Positions 1-7,239 of a stretch of DNA of 15,925 bases are shown piece after piece. Within the stretch, counting starts at the first letter, position 1. Each line of letters begins with the position of its first letter. The notes beneath the pieces are model-generated. The model ran no database searches. It was given only the letters and a program-made list of their open reading frames with translations, and was not told the DNA's origin. The stretch is from an uncultured Dorea sp. (GTDB lineage: Bacteria > Bacillota > Clostridia > Lachnospirales > Lachnospiraceae): positions 1 to 15,925 of the forward strand of contig CAQNVT010000002.1 in assembly GCA_948844705.1 (NCBI GenBank), in the 5' to 3' direction. The position numbers and the translations under genes were made by a program.

Positions 1-1049
1 ATCCTCATGAATGAATCTCCTGTATCATTACAATTTTGCTGCAATATTATGCGCCTCTCCTCTCGGAGGGCTTTTTAAAGGACGAAAGGTGTACGGAGCT
101 TCTCGTTCTGCTCTCCTACGCATTTCCGTTTGCAGCCGTGCACAGCTGCATTGTCGGCTATTACCTGGGCGGAAAAGAGGCCGGCGTCCCGGCCCTTTCC
201 CAGCTTATTGAGCAGACGGTCAGAATCCTCTCCGTATACCTGATCTACCGCTTTGCCCTCATTCAGGGCAATAAGCCCGGCGTAACGGTTGCGGTAGCGG
301 GACTTATTATCGGAGAGATCGCCTCCTCCCTCTACTGCCTTAAACATATAAGAGAGAGCTCCTTCCTTGCACCGCTTCCAAAGCTTAAGCTCTCCTCCTT
401 TCTCTCACATGGAAAAGAACTGCTTTTCTTATCCTGCCCTCTCACTGCCAATCGTGTGCTCCTTAACATCCTGCAGAGCGTAGAAGCAATCTCCATCCCG
501 CTCCGTCTCCAGATGTTCGGAATGCTCCGCAGCGACGCCCTCGGCACCTACGGGGTTTTAAACGGCATGGCTCTTCCCTGCATTCTTTTCCCCTCGGCCA
601 TTACCAATTCCGTATCCACTATGCTGCTTCCGGCCGTAGCAGAGGTACAGACACTTAATAATAAGAAGGAAATGTCCTCTCTTATCCAGAAATCCGTCTA
701 TTGCTGCATCTTTCTCGGAAGCGCATGCTGTGTATTTCTCTTAGCCTTCGGTGATTGGATCGGCGCCTTTTTGTTTCACAGTTCTCTGGCCGGAAAATTC
801 ATCACTGCTATGTCCTGGCTGTGTCCGTTCCTCTATACGAACAACACTCTGATCAGCATCCTTAACGGCATCGGAAAAACCGCGCTTTCCTTTACCGTTA
901 ATTCGATCAGTCTCGGCATCCGGATCGCCAGCGTATTTTTCCTTATCCCTCTTTACGGGATCTTCGGATATTTATGGGGGCTTCTGGCAAGCCAGATCTT
1001 CATTTTCCTGTTCTGTCTGGGATATATGTACAGATATATACGCCGATAA
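1..1049 (+). pseudogene. SpoVB-like polysaccharide flippase, 5' part missing; possibly disrupted
   Basis: This is the C-terminal three quarters of a polytopic membrane protein of the MOP flippase superfamily (SpoVB / polysaccharide biosynthesis group), which moves lipid-linked envelope precursors across the membrane. The readable part is 337 residues from a TTG at 36; family members usually have about 430-550. It opens inside the protein: residues 15-50 match the family segment ending in a GYYLGGKEAG loop, followed by an LIEQTVRI motif that normally lies 100 or more residues in. The C-terminal half shows the family pattern of hydrophobic helices, with an LNGIGKT loop and an LIPLYGIFGYLWG segment. 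The same frame continues upstream as plausible membrane sequence to 15, where TGA at 12-14 closes it; the other two plus frames there do not give obvious family sequence. Either the gene is broken by a frameshift or nonsense change, or there is a sequence error near the edge. No terminator is seen after it. Family call is confident; intactness is not. Confidence 0.7.
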
Positions 1050-1056
1050 CTTATGG

Positions 1057-1085
1057 TTGACTTTCTGACGGGACCTTCCTATACT
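1057..1085 (+). promoter_or_regulatory. Sigma-A promoter of the MATE gene
   Basis: TTGACT at 1057-1062 and TATACT at 1080-1085 are separated by exactly 17 bp; each matches five of six consensus bases. It lies in the 72-nt gap after the flippase gene. The expected start of transcription is near 1092, giving a leader of about 30 nt that contains a GGGGGA ribosome binding site ahead of the ATG at 1122. So the transporter is probably transcribed independently of the upstream gene. Confidence 0.75.
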
Positions 1086-1121
1086 AGAGGATAGAGCTTA
1101 AGAATTGGGGGATTTTTAGGT

Positions 1122-2468
1122 ATGTCAAAATCATCAGGTACTGTGCTGATGACAGAGGGTTCTATCGGGAAGCATATACTTGCGTTTGCTTTTCCGCTCT
1201 TCTGGGGAAATCTATTTCAGCAGCTTTACAATACGGCAGATTCATTGATCGTAGGTAACTTTCTGGGAAATCACGCGCTTGCCGCGGTCAGCTCTTCCGG
1301 AAATCTGATATTTTTAATGGTAGGTCTGTTTCAGGGTATATCTATAGGCGCCGGTGTCGTAATCGCCAAATATTTTGGCGCCAGAGATCTTACAAATTTG
1401 CGGAAAGCAATTCACACTACCATAAGCTGTGGCCTTTTATGCGCCGCAGCGCTTACGGTGATCGGCCTGCTCGCCGCACCGAAAATACTGCTTCTCATGG
1501 GAACACCTGACGAGGTGCTCCCTAATTCTCTTGCATATTTCCGGATTTATTTTGCAGGCTCTGTCGGCTTTGTAATGTATAATTGCTTTACCGGTATCCT
1601 GCAGTCCGTAGGAGACAGCCGTCATCCGCTTTACTTTCTCATGGCCTCATCTCTTACAAACATCGCGCTTGACCTGCTTTTTATTGCCGTCCTTGGCTTC
1701 GGTGTCGGCGCTGCCGCCTTTGCCACCATACTTTCACAGCTCCTGAGCTCGTCCTTATGCTTAAGACAGCTGATGCACGGACCGGAAGAGATCCGGGTAC
1801 GGCTTTCCGAGATCCGCCCGGACAGGTTCATCCTCTCCCAGATCATGAAAAACGGACTGCCCGCCGGACTGCAGAATTCCATTATCTCTCTGGCAAATGT
1901 ATTCGTTCAGTCTAATATAAACCGCTTCGGAGCGCTCGCCGTTGCCGGCTGCGGCTCCTACTCAAAGATCGAGGGCTTCGCCTTCATCCCCGTCACCTGC
2001 TTTGCACTGGCTCTTACCACCTTCACAAGCCAGAACCTGGGAGCCAGACAGTATGACCGCGCAAAAAAAGGCGCCGTCTTCGGCATCCTCTGCGGTATCT
2101 CTGTATCAGAATTGATCGGCATCTGCATCTATTTTATTATCCCGAAGCTCTTATTTGCATTCGGGAGCACTGCGGACGCTGTTGCTTTTGGCATTACACA
2201 GGCAAGAACGGTATCTCTTTTCTATTTCCTTATGGCATTTTCCCATTGCATGGCAGGAATTATGAGGGGCTCCGGACATGCCGCGGTACCTATGGTCGTT
2301 ATGATGATCTGCTGGTGCATCATACGTGTGACCTATATTTCGGTCATCGTACGGTTTATCCCTTCCATCAACGTGGTATTTTGGGCATATCCGCTGACCT
2401 GGACATTAAGCGCCGCCGTTTTCCTGATTTATTTTATAAAATCCGACTGGGTGCACGGACTGGAATAA
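1122..2468 (+). CDS. MATE family efflux transporter
   Basis: A 448-residue integral membrane protein of the multidrug and toxic compound extrusion family, which exports organic cations or other small molecules using a Na+ or H+ gradient. The length is typical (about 440-460) and about 12 hydrophobic helices are visible. The two MatE repeats are recognisable: the first opens near residue 15 with a GKHILAFAFPLFWGNLFQQL stretch followed by NTADSLIVGNFLG; the second begins near residue 246 with LPAGLQNSIISLANVFVQ and contains the family TFTSQNLGARQYDRAKKG loop. The start is the ATG at 1122, behind GGGGGA with about 9 nt spacing. The gene has its own promoter and ends 6 nt before the stop of the convergent spoIIM-like gene. 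It follows another MOP-superfamily gene, so the pair may be an old duplication or a chance neighbour. The substrate cannot be deduced. Confidence 0.93.
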   Translation: MSKSSGTVLMTEGSIGKHILAFAFPLFWGNLFQQLYNTADSLIVGNFLGNHALAAVSSSGNLIFLMVGLFQGISIGAGVVIAKYFGARDLTNLRKAIHTTISCGLLCAAALTVIGLLAAPKILLLMGTPDEVLPNSLAYFRIYFAGSVGFVMYNCFTGILQSVGDSRHPLYFLMASSLTNIALDLLFIAVLGFGVGAAAFATILSQLLSSSLCLRQLMHGPEEIRVRLSEIRPDRFILSQIMKNGLPAGLQNSIISLANVFVQSNINRFGALAVAGCGSYSKIEGFAFIPVTCFALALTTFTSQNLGARQYDRAKKGAVFGILCGISVSELIGICIYFIIPKLLFAFGSTADAVAFGITQARTVSLFYFLMAFSHCMAGIMRGSGHAAVPMVVMMICWCIIRVTYISVIVRFIPSINVVFWAYPLTWTLSAAVFLIYFIKSDWVHGLE

Positions 2469-2474
2469 ATATTT

Positions 2475-3014
2475 TTAAAGGGTCCTCAAAAACATTTTCA
2501 CGATCACAGGATTTACATAGCATTCCAGCAATATCCCTGTCAGCATAAACAGCGCAAAGCACGTCGTCTTTGACATGTTCCACCGCACAGACGGATAAGC
2601 AAATAAAAACCATAAAAGCATTATATATCCTGCAATATAACAGATAATCTGAGGTGTCAGGCAAATCAGGCATAATATGATACCCTTGACACCCATCTTC
2701 ATCACGGCCGTAACCAGGATCATGCCGCAGGAAAAGCCTGTCCATGCGATGTATGCAAGCGCCGCTCCTTTTCTCAGCTTCGTGCATCCAAGGGCAAATA
2801 AAAGCATGGCCGGGAGCAGTCTCAGATATGCCACATACCATAAAAATTCTGCCGTATCAATCTCGGTCTGCACATACTGCTCCAGAAAATAATTGTCCAG
2901 AATCCCCGTACCTGCTATATAATCGCCGGACACAAGATTGGCATACAAAATTCCAACAAAAAACCCCGCCATATAACACAAAACAAACCATTTCTTGTTT
3001 TCCCGTATCTTCAC
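2475..3014 (-). CDS. spoIIM: Stage II sporulation protein M-like membrane protein
   Basis: A 179-residue protein with about five membrane helices (approximately residues 9-25, 58-77, 84-104, 110-139 and 151-164). In Bacillus, SpoIIM forms the DMP complex with SpoIID and SpoIIP that remodels septal peptidoglycan during engulfment. Support here: the N-terminal GFFVGILYANL helix, the C-terminal GILLECYVNP motif resembling the SpoIIM ending, and the position just downstream of a nudF-type gene, an arrangement also present in Bacillus subtilis. It is shorter than B. subtilis SpoIIM (about 214). The start is GTG at 3014, behind a strong GGGAGG site with 8 nt spacing; no ATG is better placed. A sigma-E-like promoter lies immediately upstream, fitting a mother-cell gene. 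Sequence similarity alone is weak, so the assignment rests on topology, motifs, synteny and promoter together. Confidence 0.75.
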   Translation of the reverse strand: MKIRENKKWFVLCYMAGFFVGILYANLVSGDYIAGTGILDNYFLEQYVQTEIDTAEFLWYVAYLRLLPAMLLFALGCTKLRKGAALAYIAWTGFSCGMILVTAVMKMGVKGIILCLICLTPQIICYIAGYIMLLWFLFAYPSVRWNMSKTTCFALFMLTGILLECYVNPVIVKMFLRTL

Positions 3015-3043
3015 TCAAAAAACCTCCCTGGTCAGGATACTTC

Positions 3044-3071
3044 ATTATATGCCGGGCATTTCAATATATTC
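3044..3071 (-). promoter_or_regulatory. Candidate sigma-E (mother-cell sporulation) promoter of spoIIM
   Basis: On the minus strand GAATATA (3065-3071) is followed after 13 bp by CATATAAT (3044-3051). The Bacillus sigma-E pattern is roughly KMATATT, 13-15 bp, CATACAMT, so the -10 matches at seven of eight positions and the -35 at six of seven. The predicted transcript starts about 23 nt before the GTG of spoIIM, just ahead of its ribosome binding site. No sigma-A -35 is correctly spaced from the embedded TATAAT. Bacillus spoIIM is sigma-E dependent, which supports the reading. Confidence 0.6.
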
Positions 3072-3075
3072 TTTT

Positions 3076-3615
3076 TTATTTCACATATTTATCTGCATAT
3101 GCGAGAATCGCGGATACTGTTTTGGAGTCCTCGATCTTTCCCGCATAAATTTTTTCTTTCAGCTCTTCCAGTGTATATGCTTTTACGGTCACATACTCAC
3201 CCTCATCCAGCTTCTGCTTCGACGGCTTCAGATTTCTCGCCACAAAAAGCTCGATTCTCTCGTTGCAGAGCGCTACCGTTGTGCGTAAGGTAAGAAGCCA
3301 CTCGAGATGATCTGACTTATATCCTGTCTCCTCCTCTAATTCCCGGCTCGCACAATCGATTCCCGGCTCCTCCGGAAAATCAAGCTTTCCCGCCGGTATT
3401 TCCAGGGTATGGCGGTCCAGTGCGTTCCGGTACTGCGTTACCATCAGTATCCTTCCGTCGTCTAAAACCGGAATCACTGCCGCGGCTCCGTTATGATGAA
3501 TATAATCCCACACCTCCGTTCCTCCGTTTTCAAATTCCATATAGTCCTTATATACGTCAACTACCGTGCCGTGATAGGCAAGCTCTCTTTTTACACGCCT
3601 GATTTCTTCACTCAT
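3076..3615 (-). CDS. nudF: Nudix hydrolase, ADP-ribose pyrophosphatase type
   Basis: A cytosolic Nudix enzyme of 179 residues, expected to split ADP-ribose into AMP and ribose 5-phosphate and so remove a reactive by-product of NAD turnover. The Nudix box begins at G76 of the AGKLD segment and ends with RELEEETGY (R91-Y99), carrying the metal-binding glutamates. The spacing between that Gly and the Arg is one residue longer than the textbook GX5EX7RE pattern. The AGKL entry and the total length fit the NudF/ADPRase branch. I place the start at the ATG at 3615 because AAGGGAG sits at good distance before it; the in-frame ATG at 3633 would add six residues but has no good ribosome binding site. 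It lies 61 nt upstream of spoIIM and is transcribed from its own promoter. Confidence 0.9.
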   Translation of the reverse strand: MSEEIRRVKRELAYHGTVVDVYKDYMEFENGGTEVWDYIHHNGAAAVIPVLDDGRILMVTQYRNALDRHTLEIPAGKLDFPEEPGIDCASRELEEETGYKSDHLEWLLTLRTTVALCNERIELFVARNLKPSKQKLDEGEYVTVKAYTLEELKEKIYAGKIEDSKTVSAILAYADKYVK

Positions 3616-3647
3616 TTTTCTGTCTCCCTTCATTTTCTCTTATCAAA

Positions 3648-3675
3648 ATAATACATAAAAAATAAGGAAAGTCAA
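3648..3675 (-). promoter_or_regulatory. Sigma-A promoter of nudF
   Basis: On the minus strand TTGACT (3670-3675) and TATTAT (3648-3653) are 16 bp apart and lie about 33 nt before the nudF start. The -35 is inside the right arm of the preceding rny terminator hairpin, so the two signals share bases. Confidence 0.6.
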
Positions 3676-3700
3676 GAAAATTATATTTTCAAGACCTCCC
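3655..3700 (-). terminator. Rho-independent terminator of rny
   Basis: On the minus strand, 34 nt after the rny stop, a 16-position stem (arms 3685-3700 and 3666-3681) closes over a 3-nt ATA loop. Fourteen positions pair, including two G-U pairs; a TT/TT internal mismatch is the only break. It is followed by a T-rich run (TTATTTTTT, about 3657-3665). It should end rny transcripts before nudF. Confidence 0.7.
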
Positions 3701-3733
3701 TTAGCTTTTCACATCCAATTTTATCATACAGCT

Positions 3734-5287
3734 TTACTTGGCATAATCCGTAACACGCGATTCGCGTATTACATTAACTTTAATTTGACCCGGGTACTCA
3801 AGCTCATACTCTATCTGCTTTGCGATATCCCTGGCCATCAGTACCATATCTGCATCAGATACTTGTTCTGGAACTACCATAACACGAATCTCTCTACCTG
3901 CCTGAATTGCAAAAGATTTCTCAACACCCTTAAACTGATTGGTGATTTCTTCTAATTGTTTTAACCTGTTTGTGTATGTTTCTAATGTTTCTCTTCTTGC
4001 ACCCGGACGCGCCGCAGATATGGTATCTGCCGCCTGTACCACGCATGCAATCAGAGTTTCCGGTTCTACGTCCCCGTGATGAGCTTCGACCGCATTGATA
4101 ACCGTCGCCGATTCCTTGTATTTTCTGCAAAGATCAACACCGATCTGAATATGCGACCCTTCTACATCATGGTCAATAGATTTTCCGATGTCATGCAGAA
4201 GTCCCGCTCTCTTTGCCACTCTGACATCGAGACCGATCTCGCCGGCAAGAAGCCCTGCCAGCTGGGCAACTTCGGCAGAATGCTTCAATGCGTTCTGACC
4301 ATAGCTTGTCCGAAACTTCATCCTTCCCAAAAGCTTGATAAGCTCGGGATGAATTCCGTGTACGCCAACCTCAAGCGCCGCCGCCTCTCCTTCTTCACGT
4401 ATCATCGCGTCTACTTCTTTTTGCGCCTTTTCTACCATCTCCTCAATTCTTGCCGGATGAATTCGTCCGTCGACAATTAATTTTTCAAGCGCAATTCTTG
4501 CAACTTCTCTTCTTATCGGATCAAATCCCGATAAAACTACTGCCTCCGGAGTATCGTCGATAATAAGCTCCACACCCGTCATCGTCTCCAATGTACGGAT
4601 ATTCCGCCCTTCTCTTCCGATAATCCTTCCCTTCATCTCGTCACTTGGAAGCTGAACAACCGAAATCGTAGTCTCCGCCACATGGTCGGCCGCACAGCGC
4701 TGGATAGCGGTGACAACATATTCCTTTGCCTTTTTGTCAGCCTCTTCCTTCGCCTGCATCTCCAGTTCTTTTACCATCTTCGCGGTATCATGCTTAACAT
4801 CATCTTCAACAGTTTTTAACAAATATTCTTTTGCCTGTTCGGAGGTAAGTCCTGAGATTCTTTCTAGTTCCTGTACCCTTTGCTTATTCAGCTCGTCTAC
4901 CTTGATCTCCCGCTGACGCAGCTGCTCTTCCTTTACTGCAAATCCTGCTTCTCGCTTCTCAATCGCATCCGCCTTCTTGTCTAAAGCCTCTTCCTTGGAA
5001 AGTACACGCTTCTCATATCTTTGCAGTTCTGTTCTGCGTTCCTTCGTCTCCTTCTCAAGCTCATTCTTGTTCTTGATGGATTCTTCTTTAATCTCCAAGA
5101 GAGACTCCTTTTTCTTGGCCTCAGCTGTCTTTACCGCATCATCAATGATTTCCCTTGCCTTGCTTTCCGCATTTCCGATCTTACTCTCCGCATTCTTCCT
5201 GAGATTGGAAACCGTAACGAAATGACTGATGACTGCCGCCGCGATTACAAGTACTGCCGCTGCAGCAATAAATATTCCATTCGGCAC
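3734..5287 (-). CDS. rny: Ribonuclease Y
   Basis: A 517-residue membrane-anchored endoribonuclease that starts decay of many mRNAs in Gram-positive bacteria as part of the degradosome-like network. The full family architecture is visible: an N-terminal membrane helix (about residues 4-24), a long Lys/Glu-rich coiled coil (about 30-200), a KH RNA-binding domain with the GREGRN loop at 224-229, then an HD phosphohydrolase domain with H336 and the catalytic H365-D366 pair in LLHDIGK. The length is normal (about 510-520). The start is GTG at 5287, behind AGGAGG with 7 nt spacing; the ribosome binding site is itself in a small inverted repeat. The gene has its own consensus promoter in the gap after recX and ends in a strong terminator, so it appears to be a single-gene unit. 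Confidence 0.97.
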   Translation of the reverse strand: MPNGIFIAAAAVLVIAAAVISHFVTVSNLRKNAESKIGNAESKAREIIDDAVKTAEAKKKESLLEIKEESIKNKNELEKETKERRTELQRYEKRVLSKEEALDKKADAIEKREAGFAVKEEQLRQREIKVDELNKQRVQELERISGLTSEQAKEYLLKTVEDDVKHDTAKMVKELEMQAKEEADKKAKEYVVTAIQRCAADHVAETTISVVQLPSDEMKGRIIGREGRNIRTLETMTGVELIIDDTPEAVVLSGFDPIRREVARIALEKLIVDGRIHPARIEEMVEKAQKEVDAMIREEGEAAALEVGVHGIHPELIKLLGRMKFRTSYGQNALKHSAEVAQLAGLLAGEIGLDVRVAKRAGLLHDIGKSIDHDVEGSHIQIGVDLCRKYKESATVINAVEAHHGDVEPETLIACVVQAADTISAARPGARRETLETYTNRLKQLEEITNQFKGVEKSFAIQAGREIRVMVVPEQVSDADMVLMARDIAKQIEYELEYPGQIKVNVIRESRVTDYAK

Positions 5288-5300
5288 AGGAGCACCTCCT
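5288..5300 (-). promoter_or_regulatory. Ribosome binding site of rny inside an inverted repeat
   Basis: The minus strand reads AGGAG GTG CTCCT: the AGGAGG Shine-Dalgarno sequence forms the left arm of a perfect 5-bp inverted repeat with a 3-nt loop, ending directly before the GTG start. The repeat is seen directly; regulation through it is inference. Confidence 0.5.
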
Positions 5301-5334
5301 TATTTAGTTTTCATTGTACAAATACAACACTTAA

Positions 5335-5363
5335 ATTTTATACTCTTTTAAGACGAATGTCAA
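5335..5363 (-). promoter_or_regulatory. Sigma-A promoter of rny
   Basis: On the minus strand a perfect TTGACA (5358-5363) is followed after 17 bp by TAAAAT (5335-5340, five of six consensus bases). A TATAAA overlaps at 15-bp spacing but is less favoured. The predicted leader is about 40 nt. Confidence 0.8.
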
Positions 5364-5372
5364 GCATCAGTT

Positions 5373-5390
5373 AATAATCTCAATAATCTC
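5373..5390. repeat. 9-bp tandem repeat across the recX stop
   Basis: AATAATCTC occurs twice in a row (5373-5381 and 5382-5390). On the minus strand the copies read GAGATTATT and cover the last codons and stop of recX. One slip would change the length of the C-terminus by a few residues. No functional evidence. Confidence 0.5.
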
Positions 5391-5988
5391 CAGAACCCAG
5401 AGCCCGGCATATGTCATCATAGGTGAACCCTTTACGCATGAGATATGCCATAAATTTCTGCTTTTCTTCATAATCCGCCTCTTCCGGAAGATAACGCCGC
5501 TTTTTCATAAGCTTTTCTATTGCCGCAGCCGCCGTTTCCTTTCCATAACATTCCTCCATTACGTTTTCAACAATATCTCCGGAAATTCCTTTTCTTTTAA
5601 GAAGCATCTCTATCTCTTTCCTGCTCTTCTTATCCTTGCGGCTGTCTGTGAAATTTCTCGCATAATTCTCGTCATCCACATAGCCAAAGGACTTTACATA
5701 TACAAGCGCTTCCTCAATCGCCTTTTCGGGATATCCTCCCTGTTTTAATTTTTCTCTGAGCTGCGACTCGGTGCGTCCCATGGCATTCAGAAGATGCATG
5801 GCCCGAAGCTTTGCACGCTTCACAAGAACCTCCCCGAAAATCTTTTCATAATTTCCTTCCGAAAGCTCCTGCCCCTCTTTCACCTGATAGCGAGACAGTT
5901 CGCCCTTGTATAACACAAAAGCGAACTGTCCGTCTATATACACCTTATACTTTGTCTTCGTCACAGCCTCCGTCCTTGTGACAATCAT
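5380..5988 (-). CDS. recX: Regulatory protein RecX
   Basis: A 202-residue RecA modulator. RecX binds the RecA-DNA filament and limits its extension or activity. Seen here: an N-terminal beta-rich segment (VYIDGQFAFVLYKGEL), followed from about residue 55 by the three-helix repeats typical of RecX, including RTESQLREKLKQGGYPEKAIEE in the first repeat, a FGYVDDENYARNFTDSR segment and a C-terminal KFMAYLMRKGFTYDDI repeat. The length fits the Gram-positive family, which often reaches 200-270. It starts at the ATG at 5988, 3 nt after the recA stop, with GAGGA inside the end of recA, so the two are co-transcribed and recX should share the SOS control of recA. A 9-bp tandem repeat lies across its stop codon. 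Confidence 0.95.
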   Translation of the reverse strand: MIVTRTEAVTKTKYKVYIDGQFAFVLYKGELSRYQVKEGQELSEGNYEKIFGEVLVKRAKLRAMHLLNAMGRTESQLREKLKQGGYPEKAIEEALVYVKSFGYVDDENYARNFTDSRKDKKSRKEIEMLLKRKGISGDIVENVMEECYGKETAAAAIEKLMKKRRYLPEEADYEEKQKFMAYLMRKGFTYDDICRALGSGDY

Positions 5989-5991
5989 CTG

Positions 5992-7077
5992 CTATTCCTC
6001 TGCTTTTTCTTCTGTCTTTTCGGCTTTCTTTACCTTCTTCGCCGGCTTTTCCGGTTCTGCCTCCTCTTCCTTAACAGCGCCGCCGAAATTATAGTGGGCG
6101 CGGATCCTGGCATCCAGCGTATCCATCACATCGGCATGCTCCGTAAGATAGAGCTTCGCATTCTCGCGTCCCTGGCCGATCTTGTCTCCGTTATATGAAA
6201 ACCACGCTCCGCTCTTATTCACAAGTCCAAGCTCAACCGCCAGATCCAGAATATCACCCTCCCTGGAAATTCCCTTTCCAAACATAATGTCAAATTCCGC
6301 TTCCTTAAACGGAGGAGCTATCTTGTTCTTCACTACCTTCACACGGGTCCTGTTTCCGATCATCTCTCCGCTCTGCTTAAGCGTCTCGATCCTCCTTACG
6401 TCCATACGGATAGAGGCATAGAACTTAAGTGCACGTCCTCCCGTTGTTGTCTCGGGATTGCCGAACATCACTCCAACCTTCTCCCTGAGCTGATTGATAA
6501 AGATCACAACACAGTTAGACTTGCTGATGACCGGTGTCAGCTTACGGAGAGCCTGAGACATCAGCCTTGCCTGAAGCCCTACATGAGAATCCCCCATATC
6601 TCCCTCGATCTCCTGGCGCGGCACAAGTGCGGCCACCGAATCAATAACGACAATATCCATCGCACCGGAACGAACCATCGTCTCGGCAATCTCAAGCGCC
6701 TGATCTCCGCTGTCCGGCTGTGAGATATACAGCTCGTCAATATCCACTCCGATATTTTTCGCATATACGGGATCCAATGCGTGCTCCGCATCGATAAATC
6801 CTGCAATGCCGTCTCTTTTCTGAACCTCGGAAATCATATGCAGCGCAACCGTCGTCTTACCGCTTGATTCCGGTCCATAGATCTCTACGACGCGTCCTTT
6901 CGGAACACCTCCCAGGCCCAGTGCAATATCCAGGCTTAAAGAGCCTGTAGGAATCGTCTCCACGGCAACCTGTGCAGCCGGGTCACCAAGCTTCATAACG
7001 GTTCCTTTTCCAAAATCTTTCTCTAATTTCGCTATCGCAGCGTCTAATGCTTTTTTCTTATCCTCATTACCTGCCAT
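5992..7077 (-). CDS. recA: Recombinase RecA
   Basis: A 361-residue ATP-dependent strand-exchange protein that also promotes LexA self-cleavage. Visible elements: an N-terminal helix, the Walker A loop GPESSGKT at residues 68-75, the Walker B region ending [20 protein letters not shown], the DNA-binding loop 2 segment around [10 protein letters not shown] followed by RALKFYAS, and an acidic/Lys-rich C-terminal tail of about 25 residues. Length is normal. The start is the ATG at 7077, with AAGGAG 7 nt upstream. It is the first gene of recA-recX and has a consensus promoter with a perfect SOS operator between promoter and start codon. Nothing in it suggests disruption. Confidence 0.98.
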   Translation of the reverse strand: MAGNEDKKKALDAAIAKLEKDFGKGTVMKLGDPAAQVAVETIPTGSLSLDIALGLGGVPKGRVVEIYGPESSGKTTVALHMISEVQKRDGIAGFIDAEHALDPVYAKNIGVDIDELYISQPDSGDQALEIAETMVRSGAMDIVVIDSVAALVPRQEIEGDMGDSHVGLQARLMSQALRKLTPVISKSNCVVIFINQLREKVGVMFGNPETTTGGRALKFYASIRMDVRRIETLKQSGEMIGNRTRVKVVKNKIAPPFKEAEFDIMFGKGISREGDILDLAVELGLVNKSGAWFSYNGDKIGQGRENAKLYLTEHADVMDTLDARIRAHYNFGGAVKEEEAEPEKPAKKVKKAEKTEEKAEE

Positions 7078-7096
7078 GTTAATTCTCCTTCTTTTG

Positions 7097-7110
7097 CGAA
7101 CGAATGTTCG
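7097..7110 (-). promoter_or_regulatory. LexA (SOS) box of recA-recX
   Basis: CGAAC-N4-GTTCG is a perfect inverted repeat matching the Gram-positive (Bacillus-type) LexA operator. It begins about 12 nt downstream of the -10 element, so bound LexA would cover the region just after the predicted transcription start and block the operon until DNA damage. Confidence 0.9.
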
Positions 7111-7122
7111 TTATCTGTTAAT

Positions 7123-7151
7123 ATAGTATTATATTTGTTTTAAATTGTCAA
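7123..7151 (-). promoter_or_regulatory. Sigma-A promoter of recA-recX
   Basis: On the minus strand a perfect TTGACA (7146-7151) and TACTAT (7123-7128) are 17 bp apart. The SOS box follows immediately downstream. Confidence 0.75.
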
Positions 7152-7162
7152 TAGCAAAATAA

Positions 7163-7199
7163 TGAAAAAAAGATTTTAGTTACCCTCAACATGGTTACT
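7163..7199 (-). terminator. Weak candidate terminator after the hypothetical gene
   Basis: On the minus strand an imperfect stem (six of seven pairs, arms 7193-7199 and 7178-7184, 8-nt loop) is followed by TAAAATCTTTTTTTC. It lies about 40 nt after the stop of the gene at 7240-7665 and just before the recA promoter. The stem is short, so this is only a candidate. Confidence 0.4.
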
Positions 7200-7239
7200 T
7201 TAACATGAATAAGTAAAGGGAGTCAACTGTTTGAGGAAT

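Noticed and set aside
11..211. Plus-frame ORF of 66 residues at the left edge
   Set aside because: It overlaps the flippase frame, and its Arg/Gly-rich translation has no family character; a shadow ORF.
1050..1121. Riboswitch or attenuator before the MATE gene
   Set aside because: The predicted leader is only about 30 nt, too short for a known riboswitch, and no hairpin is seen.
2434..2841. Minus ORF of 135 residues overlapping spoIIM
   Set aside because: Overlaps the better-supported 179-residue frame, which has a strong ribosome binding site and clean membrane helices.
3671..3695. Imperfect palindrome GTC..GAAAAT-TAT-ATTTTC..GAC as a dedicated operator
   Set aside because: It is better explained as the upper part of the rny terminator hairpin, given the longer stem and following T-tract; an operator role is left only as a secondary possibility.
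4710..5374. Ser/Phe-rich plus-strand ORFs opposite rny
   Set aside because: They are antisense shadows of the Lys/Glu-rich coiled coil (CTT/TTC complements) with no ribosome binding sites.
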